Assembly (NCBI GenBank): GCA_963732225.1
Contig: CAVSYR010000002.1
Coordinates: forward strand, 744,001-808,000
Direction of reading: 5' to 3'
Source: VRUE01 sp963732225
GTDB lineage: Bacteria > Actinomycetota > Thermoleophilia > Solirubrobacterales > 70-9
DNA length: 64,000 bases
Positions 32,333 to 41,400 of the stretch are shown here, piece after piece (the stretch's first letter is position 1; each line of letters opens with the position of its first letter). Under the pieces are notes generated by a model that saw only the letters and a list, made by a program, of their open reading frames with translations, was not told where the DNA came from and made no database searches. Both the position numbers and the translations under genes were made by a program.

Positions 32333-34162
32333 TCACGCGGATCGCTCGCACCAGGCGTAGGCGGCGAAGACCAGGATGTAGGCGGTGCCGATCTCGAGCA
32401 AGAGGGCACCGGAGTCGTTGGCGAGCGTGCCGATCACGGTCGCGGCGACGGCCCCGATCAAGCCCGCGCGCAAGGCCGGCGCGGGTTGCAGCCATTTGCC
32501 CAGCCGCGCGCGTTGCCAGAACGCCAGCGCGGCGAGCACGGCGACGACAGGGAGGAAGAAGATGACGATTGGGCGGACGAAGCTGTGGGCAGAGAGCTGC
32601 AGGCGCCGCTGGGCGACGTCGGCGAGATCACCGAGCCCGCCCGCGTCGAGCACCGAGCGAGTCAGGTGGGCGTTGGCGCCGGTGACGAGGTCGGCGAGGG
32701 CGATCAGGGCCAGGACTGCCACTGGGGCTGCGATCACGAGCAGGGCGGTGCGTCGCCGCCGCGCGGCAATCGCGGCGGCGGCAACGGCACCGCCGACCGG
32801 CAGCACGATCGCGGCGCCGACGTCGGCGCCGAAGCGGCCGGCAGCGAAGACGATCGCGCTGAGCAGGCTGACGGCGAGGAAGGCCACGGCGGACCGGCGC
32901 TCCGTCAGTCGTGGCCAGAAGCCGGCCAGAGCGGCGCCGGTTCCGGCGACGACGAGGACGCCGAGCAGCGCCTCGAGCTCGTTGCCGATCCCGTAGAAGC
33001 GCACGCCGAGCCCGGGGTTGGGGCCGAGCAGGGAAAGCGAGGTGAGCGGCGAGCCGGCAATCACGTCGATTGCGAGGGCGCCGACGACCAGTCCCGAGGC
33101 AGCCGCGAGCGCCCGCAGCCCGCCCAGCAGGAAGAGGGTCAAAGCGGCGAGCAGGGGAGCGCCGAACATCACCAAGAGCTGTTCGGTGTCCTGGCCCGGT
33201 TTGAGCGCCGCCGCCGCGAGCAAGAGCAGGGGCAGGTAGATGATGCTGAGGCCGGCGAGCCGAATCGCGACCCGACCGACGCGATCGGAGCTGACCAGGG
33301 CGGCCAGTCCAAAGATCACCAGCCAGACCAGCAGGCTGATCCCGATCACCGGCCCGCGCCGCTCCGAGATCACCGCCATCCGTGCCCCGAGCGATTCGAT
33401 CGCGGCCGGATCGACCGAGCCCTCGGCGCGAATCGACTGCCCCGACATCTGCGAGGGCACCGCGATCCCAAGCCGCGAGAGGATCGTCGGCGCGACGTCG
33501 GTCGAGAGCACATAGCCGTTGGTCCGCGTGCTGTCGGAGGTCAGGTCCCCATCGAACCCGCGCCCCGCAATCCCGACGGCCAGCGCCCCGTTCTTAGCCG
33601 GTGGCGCCCGCCCGATCGCGATCAAGAGATCGTTGCCTTCGAGCCCACGAACCAGCCTGGAAAGCCCGCCGAGCCCAACCGATCGCACCGTGCACCTCTC
33701 CCCGTGTTCCGCGAGCGTCGCCGCCAGCAGCCCGGGAACGATCTCCGCCGGAGCTGATTCCGCCCGTTCGACCACTGCATTCGAGTAACCAGGTCCGCAA
33801 ATCCCTCCCCCGATCTTCTGCGGAAGCTCAGAGTCATAGAGCGAATCGAACACTCGATTCCCTTGGCTTACGTCGAGGTAGGTCTGCGCCGCCGGAACGC
33901 TCCCCAACCCGGCGCTCATCAGCCCTGGCGAAACCCCCCGGACCCTCGCAAGCCGCTTGACCTCGGTCCCTTGGGGCAGGAGAGCAATCGTGACCTTTGT
34001 CGTCGGGTGTGGGGTGGGGGCCGAAACGTCTTGCACTTTTTCGGCAGGCGAAACTCGGTCAGCCGCTGCGGTCCCACCGAAAAAGTTAAGTGAAGGCCCC
34101 CACCCCACACCCGCCACAAGAAAGAGACCAATAGCTATCGTGACCCCAATGGCCGATCGCAC
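32333..34162 (-). CDS. Polytopic membrane protein with alkaline-phosphatase-like extracytoplasmic domain
   Basis: About 609 residues from GTG 34162; the start is uncertain and overlaps the divergent hemQ start. One N-terminal helix (VTIAIGLFLVAG) leads to a ~240-residue external domain. Near its end, YVLSTDVAPTILSRLGI and GQSIRAEG recall alkaline-phosphatase-superfamily enzymes, but I do not see the nucleophile and full metal set, so catalysis is doubtful. About 10-11 helices follow. The stretch just after the first helix is encoded by a long palindromic element (34004-34113), probably an insertion. Same strand as the glycosyltransferase fusion, 47 bp apart, suggesting a joint envelope-polymer role. 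Confidence 0.7.
   Translation of the reverse strand: MRSAIGVTIAIGLFLVAGVGWGPSLNFFGGTAAADRVSPAEKVQDVSAPTPHPTTKVTIALLPQGTEVKRLARVRGVSPGLMSAGLGSVPAAQTYLDVSQGNRVFDSLYDSELPQKIGGGICGPGYSNAVVERAESAPAEIVPGLLAATLAEHGERCTVRSVGLGGLSRLVRGLEGNDLLIAIGRAPPAKNGALAVGIAGRGFDGDLTSDSTRTNGYVLSTDVAPTILSRLGIAVPSQMSGQSIRAEGSVDPAAIESLGARMAVISERRGPVIGISLLVWLVIFGLAALVSSDRVGRVAIRLAGLSIIYLPLLLLAAAALKPGQDTEQLLVMFGAPLLAALTLFLLGGLRALAAASGLVVGALAIDVIAGSPLTSLSLLGPNPGLGVRFYGIGNELEALLGVLVVAGTGAALAGFWPRLTERRSAVAFLAVSLLSAIVFAAGRFGADVGAAIVLPVGGAVAAAAIAARRRRTALLVIAAPVAVLALIALADLVTGANAHLTRSVLDAGGLGDLADVAQRRLQLSAHSFVRPIVIFFLPVVAVLAALAFWQRARLGKWLQPAPALRAGLIGAVAATVIGTLANDSGALLLEIGTAYILVFAAYAWCERSA
34004..34113. repeat. Long inverted-repeat element E1, inside a reading frame
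   Basis: Perfect 19-bp arms (34004-34022 and 34095-34113) enclose a second perfect 10-bp pair (ACTTTTTCGG 34035-34044 with CCGAAAAAGT 34077-34086). The whole can fold as one large hairpin. It lies in the coding region of the membrane protein without breaking its frame. Its core resembles that of element E4 at 49746-49862. Confidence 0.8.
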
Positions 34163-34844
34163 GTTCGCAAAGTTCAGTTTCTTCAAGGTCGATCCCGCCT
34201 GGCGCCGCCTCGACGCCGAGCAACGCGCTTCCGACAAGCAAGAGTTCCTCGCCGCCTGCGAGGACTTCGCCCTCGACCGCTCGCTGCGCGCCTACTCAAC
34301 CATAGGAACGCGCGGCGACGTCGACCTGGTGATCCTCTCCCAGAGCCCAAGCCTCGACGACCTGCACACCTTCCACGTCGTGCTCGGCCAGAGCGGCCTG
34401 GCGAAGTGGACCGAGGCGCCCTACTCGTTCCTCTCGATGACCAAGCGCTCTCCCTACTCGGAGGAGCAGGCGCGGCCCGAGATCTGCGTCTCGGAGCGCA
34501 AGTACATGTTCCTCTACCCGATGGTCAAGCAACGCCGCTGGTACGGGCTGCCGCCAGAGGAGCGTGGCCGGATTATGAAAAGCCACATCGAGGTCGGCCG
34601 CCGCTATCCCGAGATCTCGATCAATACTTCCTACTCCTTCGGCCTCGACGACCAGGAGTTCGTGGTCGCATTCGAGGGTGACGACCCGGGGATGTTCCTC
34701 GACCTGGTGCAGGAGTTGCGCCCGACCGAGTCAAGCAAGTTCACTGAGCTGGAGACCCCGATCTTCACCTGCGTGGCGCTCTCGCTGCGCAAGGCGCTGG
34801 ACGCGCTCGACGGCGTCCCCAGCGCCGTCGCCGCCGGAGCATGA
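34149..34844 (+). CDS. hemQ: Chlorite dismutase-family protein, HemQ/coproheme decarboxylase-like
   Basis: 231 residues from ATG 34149. The family's C-terminal ferredoxin-like half is clear: YMFLYPMVKQRRWYGLP (with the Tyr used for decarboxylation in actinobacterial HemQ), RIMKSHIEVGRRYPEI (heme-ligand His) and SYSFGLDDQEFVVAFE. It makes heme b from coproheme in the coproporphyrin-dependent pathway. No other heme gene is nearby, so the assignment rests on family and phylum. Its stop overlaps the next start by 4 bp. Confidence 0.82.
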   Translation: MADRTFAKFSFFKVDPAWRRLDAEQRASDKQEFLAACEDFALDRSLRAYSTIGTRGDVDLVILSQSPSLDDLHTFHVVLGQSGLAKWTEAPYSFLSMTKRSPYSEEQARPEICVSERKYMFLYPMVKQRRWYGLPPEERGRIMKSHIEVGRRYPEISINTSYSFGLDDQEFVVAFEGDDPGMFLDLVQELRPTESSKFTELETPIFTCVALSLRKALDALDGVPSAVAAGA

Positions 34845-35380
34845 CCACAGAAGCGCTCAGCTACGCGATCGACGAGCACGACCACCTGATCAGAGTCGAC
34901 GAGGGTTACTACCGCTTCGCCGAGGAGAACGGCTGGGTTGACGCCGGCAGCAGCCTCGGCCGCTCGCTCTGGGACTACGTCAGCGGCAGCGAGATGGTGA
35001 AATTGCAGCGGTTGCTGGTGCGGCGTATCCGCGATGAGGTCGGCGACGTCGAGCTGCCCTTTCGCTGCGACGGGCCGAATGTGCGCCGCGAGATGGACAT
35101 CCGCATCGTCGCCCGCCCCGGCGGCCGGGTGGTGCTGTTCTCGGCGCGATTGCGCTCCGAGCGGGAGCGCGATTTACCGCAGCGGCTGCTCGATCCAACC
35201 ACCCCACGCAGCGCCGAGGTTCTGGCGATGTGCGGCTGGTGCGATCGCTTCGAAGTCGATGGGGAATGGGTCGAGGTGGAGGAGGCGGCCAGGCGGCTGG
35301 AGCTCTTCAACCAGCCACGGCTACCGGCGCTGAGTCACGGCATCTGCCCCACCTGCAACGAGATGCTGCTCGCCGCGTAG
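34841..35380 (+). CDS. PAS-like protein with C-terminal zinc-type CxxC motifs
   Basis: 179 residues, ATGA overlap with hemQ. The N-terminal ~110 look like a PAS fold (DEHDHLIRVDEGYYRFAEEN, then GRSLWDYVSG). The C-terminus carries MCGWCDRFEV and SHGICPTCNEML, the paired CxxC arrangement seen at the end of many bacterial PAS/signalling proteins, likely a metal site. No output domain, so it may work by protein contact. Its coupling with hemQ hints at redox or heme sensing, which is speculation. Confidence 0.7.
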   Translation: MTTEALSYAIDEHDHLIRVDEGYYRFAEENGWVDAGSSLGRSLWDYVSGSEMVKLQRLLVRRIRDEVGDVELPFRCDGPNVRREMDIRIVARPGGRVVLFSARLRSERERDLPQRLLDPTTPRSAEVLAMCGWCDRFEVDGEWVEVEEAARRLELFNQPRLPALSHGICPTCNEMLLAA

Positions 35381-35420
35381 GCGCGCGAGCGGCCGAGTTC
35401 CCTATTCTTTCGCGCTCGCC

Positions 35421-36827
35421 ATGAGCAAGATCGGAACCGAAGACAATCCCCTGCGTGTTGCCATCGTCGGCGCCGGCCCCTCCGGCTTCTACGCCGCCGA
35501 GCACATCCTCAAAGACGGCGACCTGCACGCTCAGGTCGATCTCTTCGACCGCTTGCCATCGCCTTTCGGCCTCGTCCGTGGCGGCGTTGCCCCGGACCAT
35601 CCGAAGATCAAGTCGGTTATCCGGGTCTACGAAAAAACCGCGGCCCGCGATGGATTCCGCTTCTTCGGCAACGTCAAGATCGGCCTCGACCTCGAGGTCG
35701 AGGACCTCGAGCGGCTCTACCACGCGATCGTCTTCACGGTCGGCTGCGAGACCGACCGCCAGCTCGGGATTCCGGGCGAAGATCTGCCCGGCAGCCATGC
35801 CGCCACCGCCTTCGTCGGTTGGTACAACTCGCATCCCGACTACGCGGACGACGAGTTCAACCTCTCCGCCGAACGGGCCGTGGTGATCGGCAACGGCAAC
35901 GTCGCGATGGACGTCGCCCGCATGCTGGCCCTGACCGACCACGAGCTGCGCCAGACCGACACCGCCGACCATGCGATCGAGCTGCTCGACCAAAGTCAGA
36001 TTCGCGAGATCGTCGTCCTCGGCCGCCGCGGCCCTGTGCAGGCTGCCTTCACCAACCCCGAGATCAAGGAGCTCGGGGTGATGGAGGACGCCGACGTAAT
36101 CGTCGATCCCGCCGACGTCGAGCTCGACCAGACCAGCGCCGCCTACCTCGAGTCGGATGAGGCCGACAAGACGACCCGGGTCAACGTCGAAACCCTGCGC
36201 GAGTTCTCCCAGCGCCAGCCCAGCGGCAAGCAGATCCGGATTGTCCTGCGCTTCCTCGCCTCGCCGGTTGAGATCAAGGGCGATGGCAAGGTCGAGAAGA
36301 TCGTGATCGGCCGCAACGAACTGGTCGAGGAGGGCGGCTCGCTGCGGGCCAAGGACTCGGGCGAGCGCGAAGAGCTCGAGTGCGGCCTGGTGCTGCGCTC
36401 CGTCGGTTACACCGGCGTGCCGATCGAGGGCGTGCCCTTTGACGAGAAGCGCGGCCTGATCCTCAACGAGGGTGGTCGCGTGCTCGATTCCCACGACTCC
36501 GGCCACAAAGTTGGCCACTACACCGCGGGCTGGATCAAGCGCGGCCCCTCTGGAGTGATCGGCACCAACAAGAAGGACGCGCTGGAGACGGTGCAGCACC
36601 TCTTCGCCGATGTCGAGTCGCAGACGCTGCTCGCGCCGGAGAACCCGAACCCCGTCGCCGTCGAGTCGCTGCTTGCCGAGCGCGGCGTGCGTTACGTGAG
36701 CTTCGAGGACTGGCAGGCGATCGACCAGGCAGAGGTCGGCCGCGGTGAGCCGCACGGCCGCCCGCGAGTCAAGTTCGTGCGCGTCGAGGAGATGCTGCAG
36801 AGCCTCGGCGAGCGCATCTCGGGCTAA
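35421..36827 (+). CDS. fprA: Ferredoxin/adrenodoxin-type NADP+ reductase (FprA-like)
   Basis: 468 residues. FAD-binding VAIVGAGPSGFYAAEHIL is at 13-30, followed by DRLPSPFGLVRGGVAPDH, the hallmark of adrenodoxin-reductase-type enzymes. The NADP-binding motif is VVIGNGNVAMDVARML, with LGRRGPVQAAFT after it. The C-terminal YTAGWIKRGPSGVIGTN closes the FAD site. It transfers electrons from NADPH to ferredoxin. A TATTCT box (35403-35408) lies 12 nt before ATG 35421, so the leader is very short. Confidence 0.93.
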   Translation: MSKIGTEDNPLRVAIVGAGPSGFYAAEHILKDGDLHAQVDLFDRLPSPFGLVRGGVAPDHPKIKSVIRVYEKTAARDGFRFFGNVKIGLDLEVEDLERLYHAIVFTVGCETDRQLGIPGEDLPGSHAATAFVGWYNSHPDYADDEFNLSAERAVVIGNGNVAMDVARMLALTDHELRQTDTADHAIELLDQSQIREIVVLGRRGPVQAAFTNPEIKELGVMEDADVIVDPADVELDQTSAAYLESDEADKTTRVNVETLREFSQRQPSGKQIRIVLRFLASPVEIKGDGKVEKIVIGRNELVEEGGSLRAKDSGEREELECGLVLRSVGYTGVPIEGVPFDEKRGLILNEGGRVLDSHDSGHKVGHYTAGWIKRGPSGVIGTNKKDALETVQHLFADVESQTLLAPENPNPVAVESLLAERGVRYVSFEDWQAIDQAEVGRGEPHGRPRVKFVRVEEMLQSLGERISG

Positions 36828-36836
36828 CGCTCTCTC

Positions 36837-36852
36837 GCAGACAAGTGTCTGC
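36837..36852. promoter_or_regulatory. Perfect 16-bp palindrome, candidate operator
   Basis: GCAGACA-AG-TGTCTGC, a perfect 7-2-7 inverted repeat, lies 10 bp after the fprA stop and abuts a CATAAT -10-like box (36852-36857) upstream of the winged-helix regulator. It could be that regulator's own operator, or a small terminator stem. Confidence 0.45.
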
Positions 36853-36901
36853 ATAATCCTGCTCCTGCCGTTGCCGGCGGATCGTCGCCGTATCCAATAG
36901 G

Positions 36902-37951
36902 GTGCAACCGCTGACGGCAGTTTGCTTTAAACGACTTTTCCATGCCAATGTCTCGATGATGGATGCCGACAGCACAACGCTCCCTGCGCCGGTTCGAGCT
37001 GGTGGCACGGTGCTTTCGCTTATTGCCGCGCCGCTCAGCGTCCCCATCCTGCGGGCTCATCTCGAGGGTCCCCTGCGCCTTCCCGACCTGCGCGAACGCA
37101 TCGGCGGCGCCGCCCAGACGACCCTGCGAGGACAGGTTGGCAATCTGCGCGGCATCGGTGCGCTCGAACGCCATGTCCGCAGCGGTATGCCCTACACGGT
37201 CGAGAACGAGCTGACTCCCGTCGGCTTAGGAGTGCTCTCGGTTGCCGAGATCGTTGAAGCGTGGCTGGCCCGCGCGCCCCAGGGGGCAATTCCGTTGGGC
37301 AGCGAGTCGGCCAAGGGCGCGATCCGCGCCCTGATCGGTGGTTGGGGCTCGACGATGTTGCGTGCTCTCGCTGCCCGTCCACTCTCGCTCACCGAGCTCA
37401 GCAGCGTGATCAACGATCACTCATATCCAGCGCTCGAGCGTCGCTTGAGTGCGATGCGCGCCGCCAGGCAACTCGAGCTAAAGCCAAACGGCGACAGGGG
37501 GGCCAAGCCCTATGGCGTCACTGAGTGGACTCGCCAAGCCGTCGCCCCGATCGCCGCCGCAGGGAGTTGTGAGTGCAAGTACCTCGCCCAGTCCACCGAT
37601 CCCCTTACACGGATCGATATCGAGGCGATCTTCCTTCTCTCGGTACCCCTGGTCGACCTCGATGTGACTCGCTCGGGCTCCTGCCTACTCGCTGTTGACA
37701 CCGGTTCCGGTGGGTCCGGACTAACCACTGACCGCTTGGCCGGAGTCCACGTTGAGGTTGAGGGGGGAACAATCACGACCTGCAGCTCGCGGCTCGAGTA
37801 CAACCCTCAAACTTGGGCCCTGGGTTCGACCAGCGCTTGGGTCGACGCAATCCTCGACGGCAAGACCGAACGTCTGCGGATCGGAGGCGAGCGCGGCAAG
37901 CTCGCCGAGGAGCTAATACAGCGGCTTCACTCTTCTCTTTTCGGCTTTTGA
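36902..37951 (+). CDS. Tandem winged-helix (HxlR-like) regulator with C-terminal SCP2-like region
   Basis: Up to 349 residues from GTG 36902; in-frame ATGs at 36956 and 36959 (MDADSTTLPAP) are alternatives. Two HxlR-like winged-helix units are visible: RLPDLRERIGGAAQTTLRGQ (about 60-80) and SLTELSSVINDHSYPALERR (about 160-180). The last ~100 residues (WVDAILDGKTERLRIGGERG) look like an SCP2/sterol-carrier-type ligand domain. The two units in one chain imitate a dimer. A perfect palindrome lies 50-65 bp upstream. Target unknown. Confidence 0.75.
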   Translation: MQPLTAVCFKRLFHANVSMMDADSTTLPAPVRAGGTVLSLIAAPLSVPILRAHLEGPLRLPDLRERIGGAAQTTLRGQVGNLRGIGALERHVRSGMPYTVENELTPVGLGVLSVAEIVEAWLARAPQGAIPLGSESAKGAIRALIGGWGSTMLRALAARPLSLTELSSVINDHSYPALERRLSAMRAARQLELKPNGDRGAKPYGVTEWTRQAVAPIAAAGSCECKYLAQSTDPLTRIDIEAIFLLSVPLVDLDVTRSGSCLLAVDTGSGGSGLTTDRLAGVHVEVEGGTITTCSSRLEYNPQTWALGSTSAWVDAILDGKTERLRIGGERGKLAEELIQRLHSSLFGF

Positions 37952-38441
37952 GTTGCGCCTAATGGCGCGCGCGTTTCTCTGACTTTCCGAAATTTGCAGG
38001 GTAATAACGCGAGTTTCAGCGCGGTTTAGTTATGGTTTAGTGTGAATAATCTGTAGCTCTTGACCGCGAAATCTCGGCCTGTTATTCAATGCACGCCCAA
38101 GGCCACGAAGGGGAGCCAGCCAATCGACTGGCGCCGAACGAACGGACTTGCGGCGCGACCTTACTCCCGGACCAGTGGGGAACCGGGCATAACGGCTAAA
38201 CAGCCAACGATCGACCCCCCATCGTCGTCAGCAGGGGGGCGAGCAGCGGGTGCTGGGGCGAAGCCTGTTGGCTTCGCCCCATCCCGCGCGCCGCCAAGTG
38301 GATGTCGCGCCGAGGTCCCCAAGTGAGAGGAGGGACCCCGGCGCTAACCGTAACTCAATGCCAGCGGACCAAAGCCCGCGTGGCATCTAGAGCATAGAAC
38401 GCAAACAGCGAAACTTCCAGCAAATACGGCTAAAACTCGTC
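37952..38441 (+). ncRNA. 490-bp gene-free region with many hairpins; candidate structured RNA
   Basis: No convincing gene. An AT-rich segment with TGTGAATAAT (38041-38050) could be an extended -10 box. Downstream stems on the + strand: GCCAG/CTGGC (38115-38132), GCGCCG/CGGCGC (38131-38156), CCCCCC/GGGGGG (38215-38239), an 11-bp perfect hairpin (38255-38265 with 38270-38280) nested in GCGGG/CCCGC (38246-38287), GGTCCC/GGGACC (38314-38337), and ATGCCA-GCGG/CCGC-TGGCAT (38358-38386). This density exceeds a simple terminator pair between convergent genes. I could not match it to tmRNA, RNase P, SRP, 6S or a riboswitch class by eye. Confidence 0.35.
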
Positions 38442-41400
38442 CTACTTTGCGGGCTCGCTTGGTGTTAGTTCGCCGCCGCGTTCGGTGCCGGCGATTAGTT
38501 CATCGGGCGACTCATCCTCCGGAATGAATCCGGATTTCATGCCGAAATAAACCGCCTGTGGATGGTGGGCGATGATTGCCACCGTTGACTGCTCAGGTGT
38601 TACTGCGTAACCATCGGAAAGGCCCATGCCGATCGATTCGAGATCGAGCAGGCGCCAGACCTTGAGGTGCTCCGATTGATCGGGGCAGGCCGGGTAGCCC
38701 CAGGAGTAACGCCGACCCTGGTCGCGCGCGATCCCCAGCTCGGCGCGTACTTGCGAGTGCAGCCACTCGGCAAGTCCCTCCGCGGACTGCACGCCGAGGC
38801 CGTGGACGAAGAGCTGCTCGGCGAACTCTCCTTCGCGCTCCAAGCGCTCAATCAGATTTGTCACCTCAGCTCCAACCGTCACACCCTGCAGGGCGACGAT
38901 GTCCCGTTCGCCCGAGTCGAGCGGCCGGTAAAAATCGGCGAGGCAGATGCGATCGTGACGGGGCTGGCGCGGAAAGGCGAGGCGCTCGAGCTCGCGCTCG
39001 GGATCGTCCGGGTCGAAGACCACCAGCTCGTTGCCCTCGGCGTTGCAGGGGAAGTAGCCGAGCCGCGTTCGTGGGCGGAGGTAGTCCTGCTCGCGCCACA
39101 TGCGCTCGAGGCGGGGGGCGAACCCCTCCTCCTCGCCGTTGCCCTCGACCAGTTCGCGCCAGGCCTCGCCCTTGACCCCGCGGCCGCCCCAGTGCAGCTT
39201 GAAGAGCACGTGGCGGTCCAGGTAGGGGAAGACTTCGTCGAGGTCCACCTCGACCTCGCGGGGACCGAGGAAGGGAGGCTCGGGGATCGCGACGTCGGTG
39301 CGCGCGGCCGAGCGCACACTGGCGTCGCTGGTCGGCGGCCCCGTGTCGGTGACCACCGGCTTCTCGCGCAGCTCCTGCGCCTCTGCCTTGATCCGCTCGA
39401 CCAGGGCGTCGCGGGCCTGCTGGTCGACCAGGGCGTCCATCGTGTCGAGGCCCTGGAAGGCGTCCTTGCAGTAGAAGACGCCGGGCTCGTAGACCTCGTC
39501 GGACTCTTTGCCCCGTGGGTAGAGGGTGCGCCGGCCGAAGTCGCGGTTGATCGCGGCGCCGCCGATCAGCACCGGGAAGCCGAGTCCCCGCTGGTGCAGT
39601 TCCTGTACGCAGATCGGCATTTGCTTGGAGGTGGAGACGAGCAGGGCGGAGAGCCCGATCGCGTCGGCTTCGTTCTCGACCGCGGCCTCGATGATCGCGT
39701 CGACCGGGACCTGCTTGCCGAGGTCGATCACCGTGTAACCGTTGTTGGTCAGGATCGTGTTGACCAGCGACTTGCCGATGTCGTGCACGTCGCCGAACAC
39801 GGTGGCGATCACCACTTTGCCCTTGGTGTGGCCGTCGATCCGGTCGAGGTAGTTCTCCAGTTGGGCGACGGCGCGCTTCATCACTTCCGCCGACTGCAGG
39901 ACGAAGGGCAGGATCAGTTCGCCGGCGCCGAACTTGTCGCCGACCTCCTTCATCGCCGGCAGTAGCACTTCGTTGAGAGTGGGGACGGCGCCGATCTTCT
40001 CCACCGAGCGGTCGATCCAGTCCTCGACCCCATCCTTCTTGCGGCGCAGGATGTGCCAGTGCAGGGCCTCCTCGGGCTCCATGCCCGCGGTCGGGTCGGC
40101 CGCCTCCTCTTCTGCCTCCTCACCCTTCGACTCGAAGTGTGAGATGAAGAGCTCGAGTGCGTCCTCGCGCCGGTTGAAGACGAGGTCGTCGGTCAGCGCC
40201 CGCTCCTCCTCTGAGATCTCCGAGTAGGGCGTGATGTGGTTGGGGTTGACCATCGCCAGGTCGAGCCCGGCCTCGACGCAGTGGTGCAAGAAGACCGAGT
40301 TGAGTACGGCGCGCGGCCGCGGCGAGACGCCGAAGGAGACGTTGGAGACGCCGAGCGAGGTCTTGACGCCGGGGAGCTCGGCCTTGATCCGGCGGATCCC
40401 CTCGATCGTCTCCACCGCCGAGGGCTTCCACTCGTCGTCGCCGGTGGTCAGGGTGAAGGTGAGGGCGTCGAAGATCAGCGCCTCGGGGTCGAGGCCGTGC
40501 TCCTCGCAGGCGATCTCGCGAATTCTCTGAGCGATCTCGACCTTGCGCTCGGCCGTCTTCGCCATCCCGACCTCGTCGATCGTCAGCGCGATCAGGGCGG
40601 CGCCGTGCGCCTTGGCCAGCGGGATCACGACGTCGGCCTTGTCGCGGCCGGCCTCGAGGTTGATCGAGTTGACGATCGCCCGTCCTGGGATCTGCTCCAG
40701 TGCCGCCTTCAGCACCTCCGGCTCGGTCGAGTCAACCTGGATCGGCGAAGGCTGGGTCAGCGAGATCCGCTTGACCACGGCCGCCATCTGCTCGTCCTCG
40801 TCCTGGCGCTCGGTCAGGGCGACGCAGACGTCGAGCACGTGGGCGCCGCCTTCGACCTGGTCTTCGGCGACCTGGACCAGGCCGTCGTAGTCGTCGGCGA
40901 GCAGCAGCTCCTTCGCCTTGCGCGAGCCCTGCGAGTTGACCCGCTCGCCGACCAGCGTCGGCCGCGGTTCTTGGACCAGCGGGGTGGAGGTCATCATCGA
41001 GGAGACCTCGATCGGGCCCGGCGCTGGGCGCGCCCCCGGCACCTTGCCATCGACCCGCTCGCGGATCGCGGCGATGTGCTCGGGCGTGGTTCCGCAGCAG
41101 CCGCCGACGATGCCGACGCCATAGCGCTCGACGAACTCGCCCAGGGTCGCGGCGAGCGGGACTGGCTCTTCGGGGAAGATCGTCTCGCCGTCGGGCCCCT
41201 GCAGGGGCAGTCCAGCGTTGGGGATGCAGTGGACCGGCAGCGGGCTGCGCTCGCCGAGGAAGCGAATCGCGTCGCGCATGTCCTCGGGCCCGGTCGAGCA
41301 GTTGAGCCCGACCACGTCGACGTCGAGCGCGGTCAGCGTCGTCAGCACCGCCTGGATGTCGGTGCCGAGCAGCATCTTGCCGCCGTTGGGCAGTAGTGAG

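Noticed and set aside
38060..38326. 88-codon + strand ORF in the gap beside metH
   Set aside because: No family, no SD, low-complexity composition, and the region is dominated by hairpins.
37952..38441. Known RNA classes (tmRNA, RNase P, SRP, cobalamin riboswitch) in the metH-side gap
   Set aside because: None of their conserved cores was found by eye on either strand. A covariance search would settle it.
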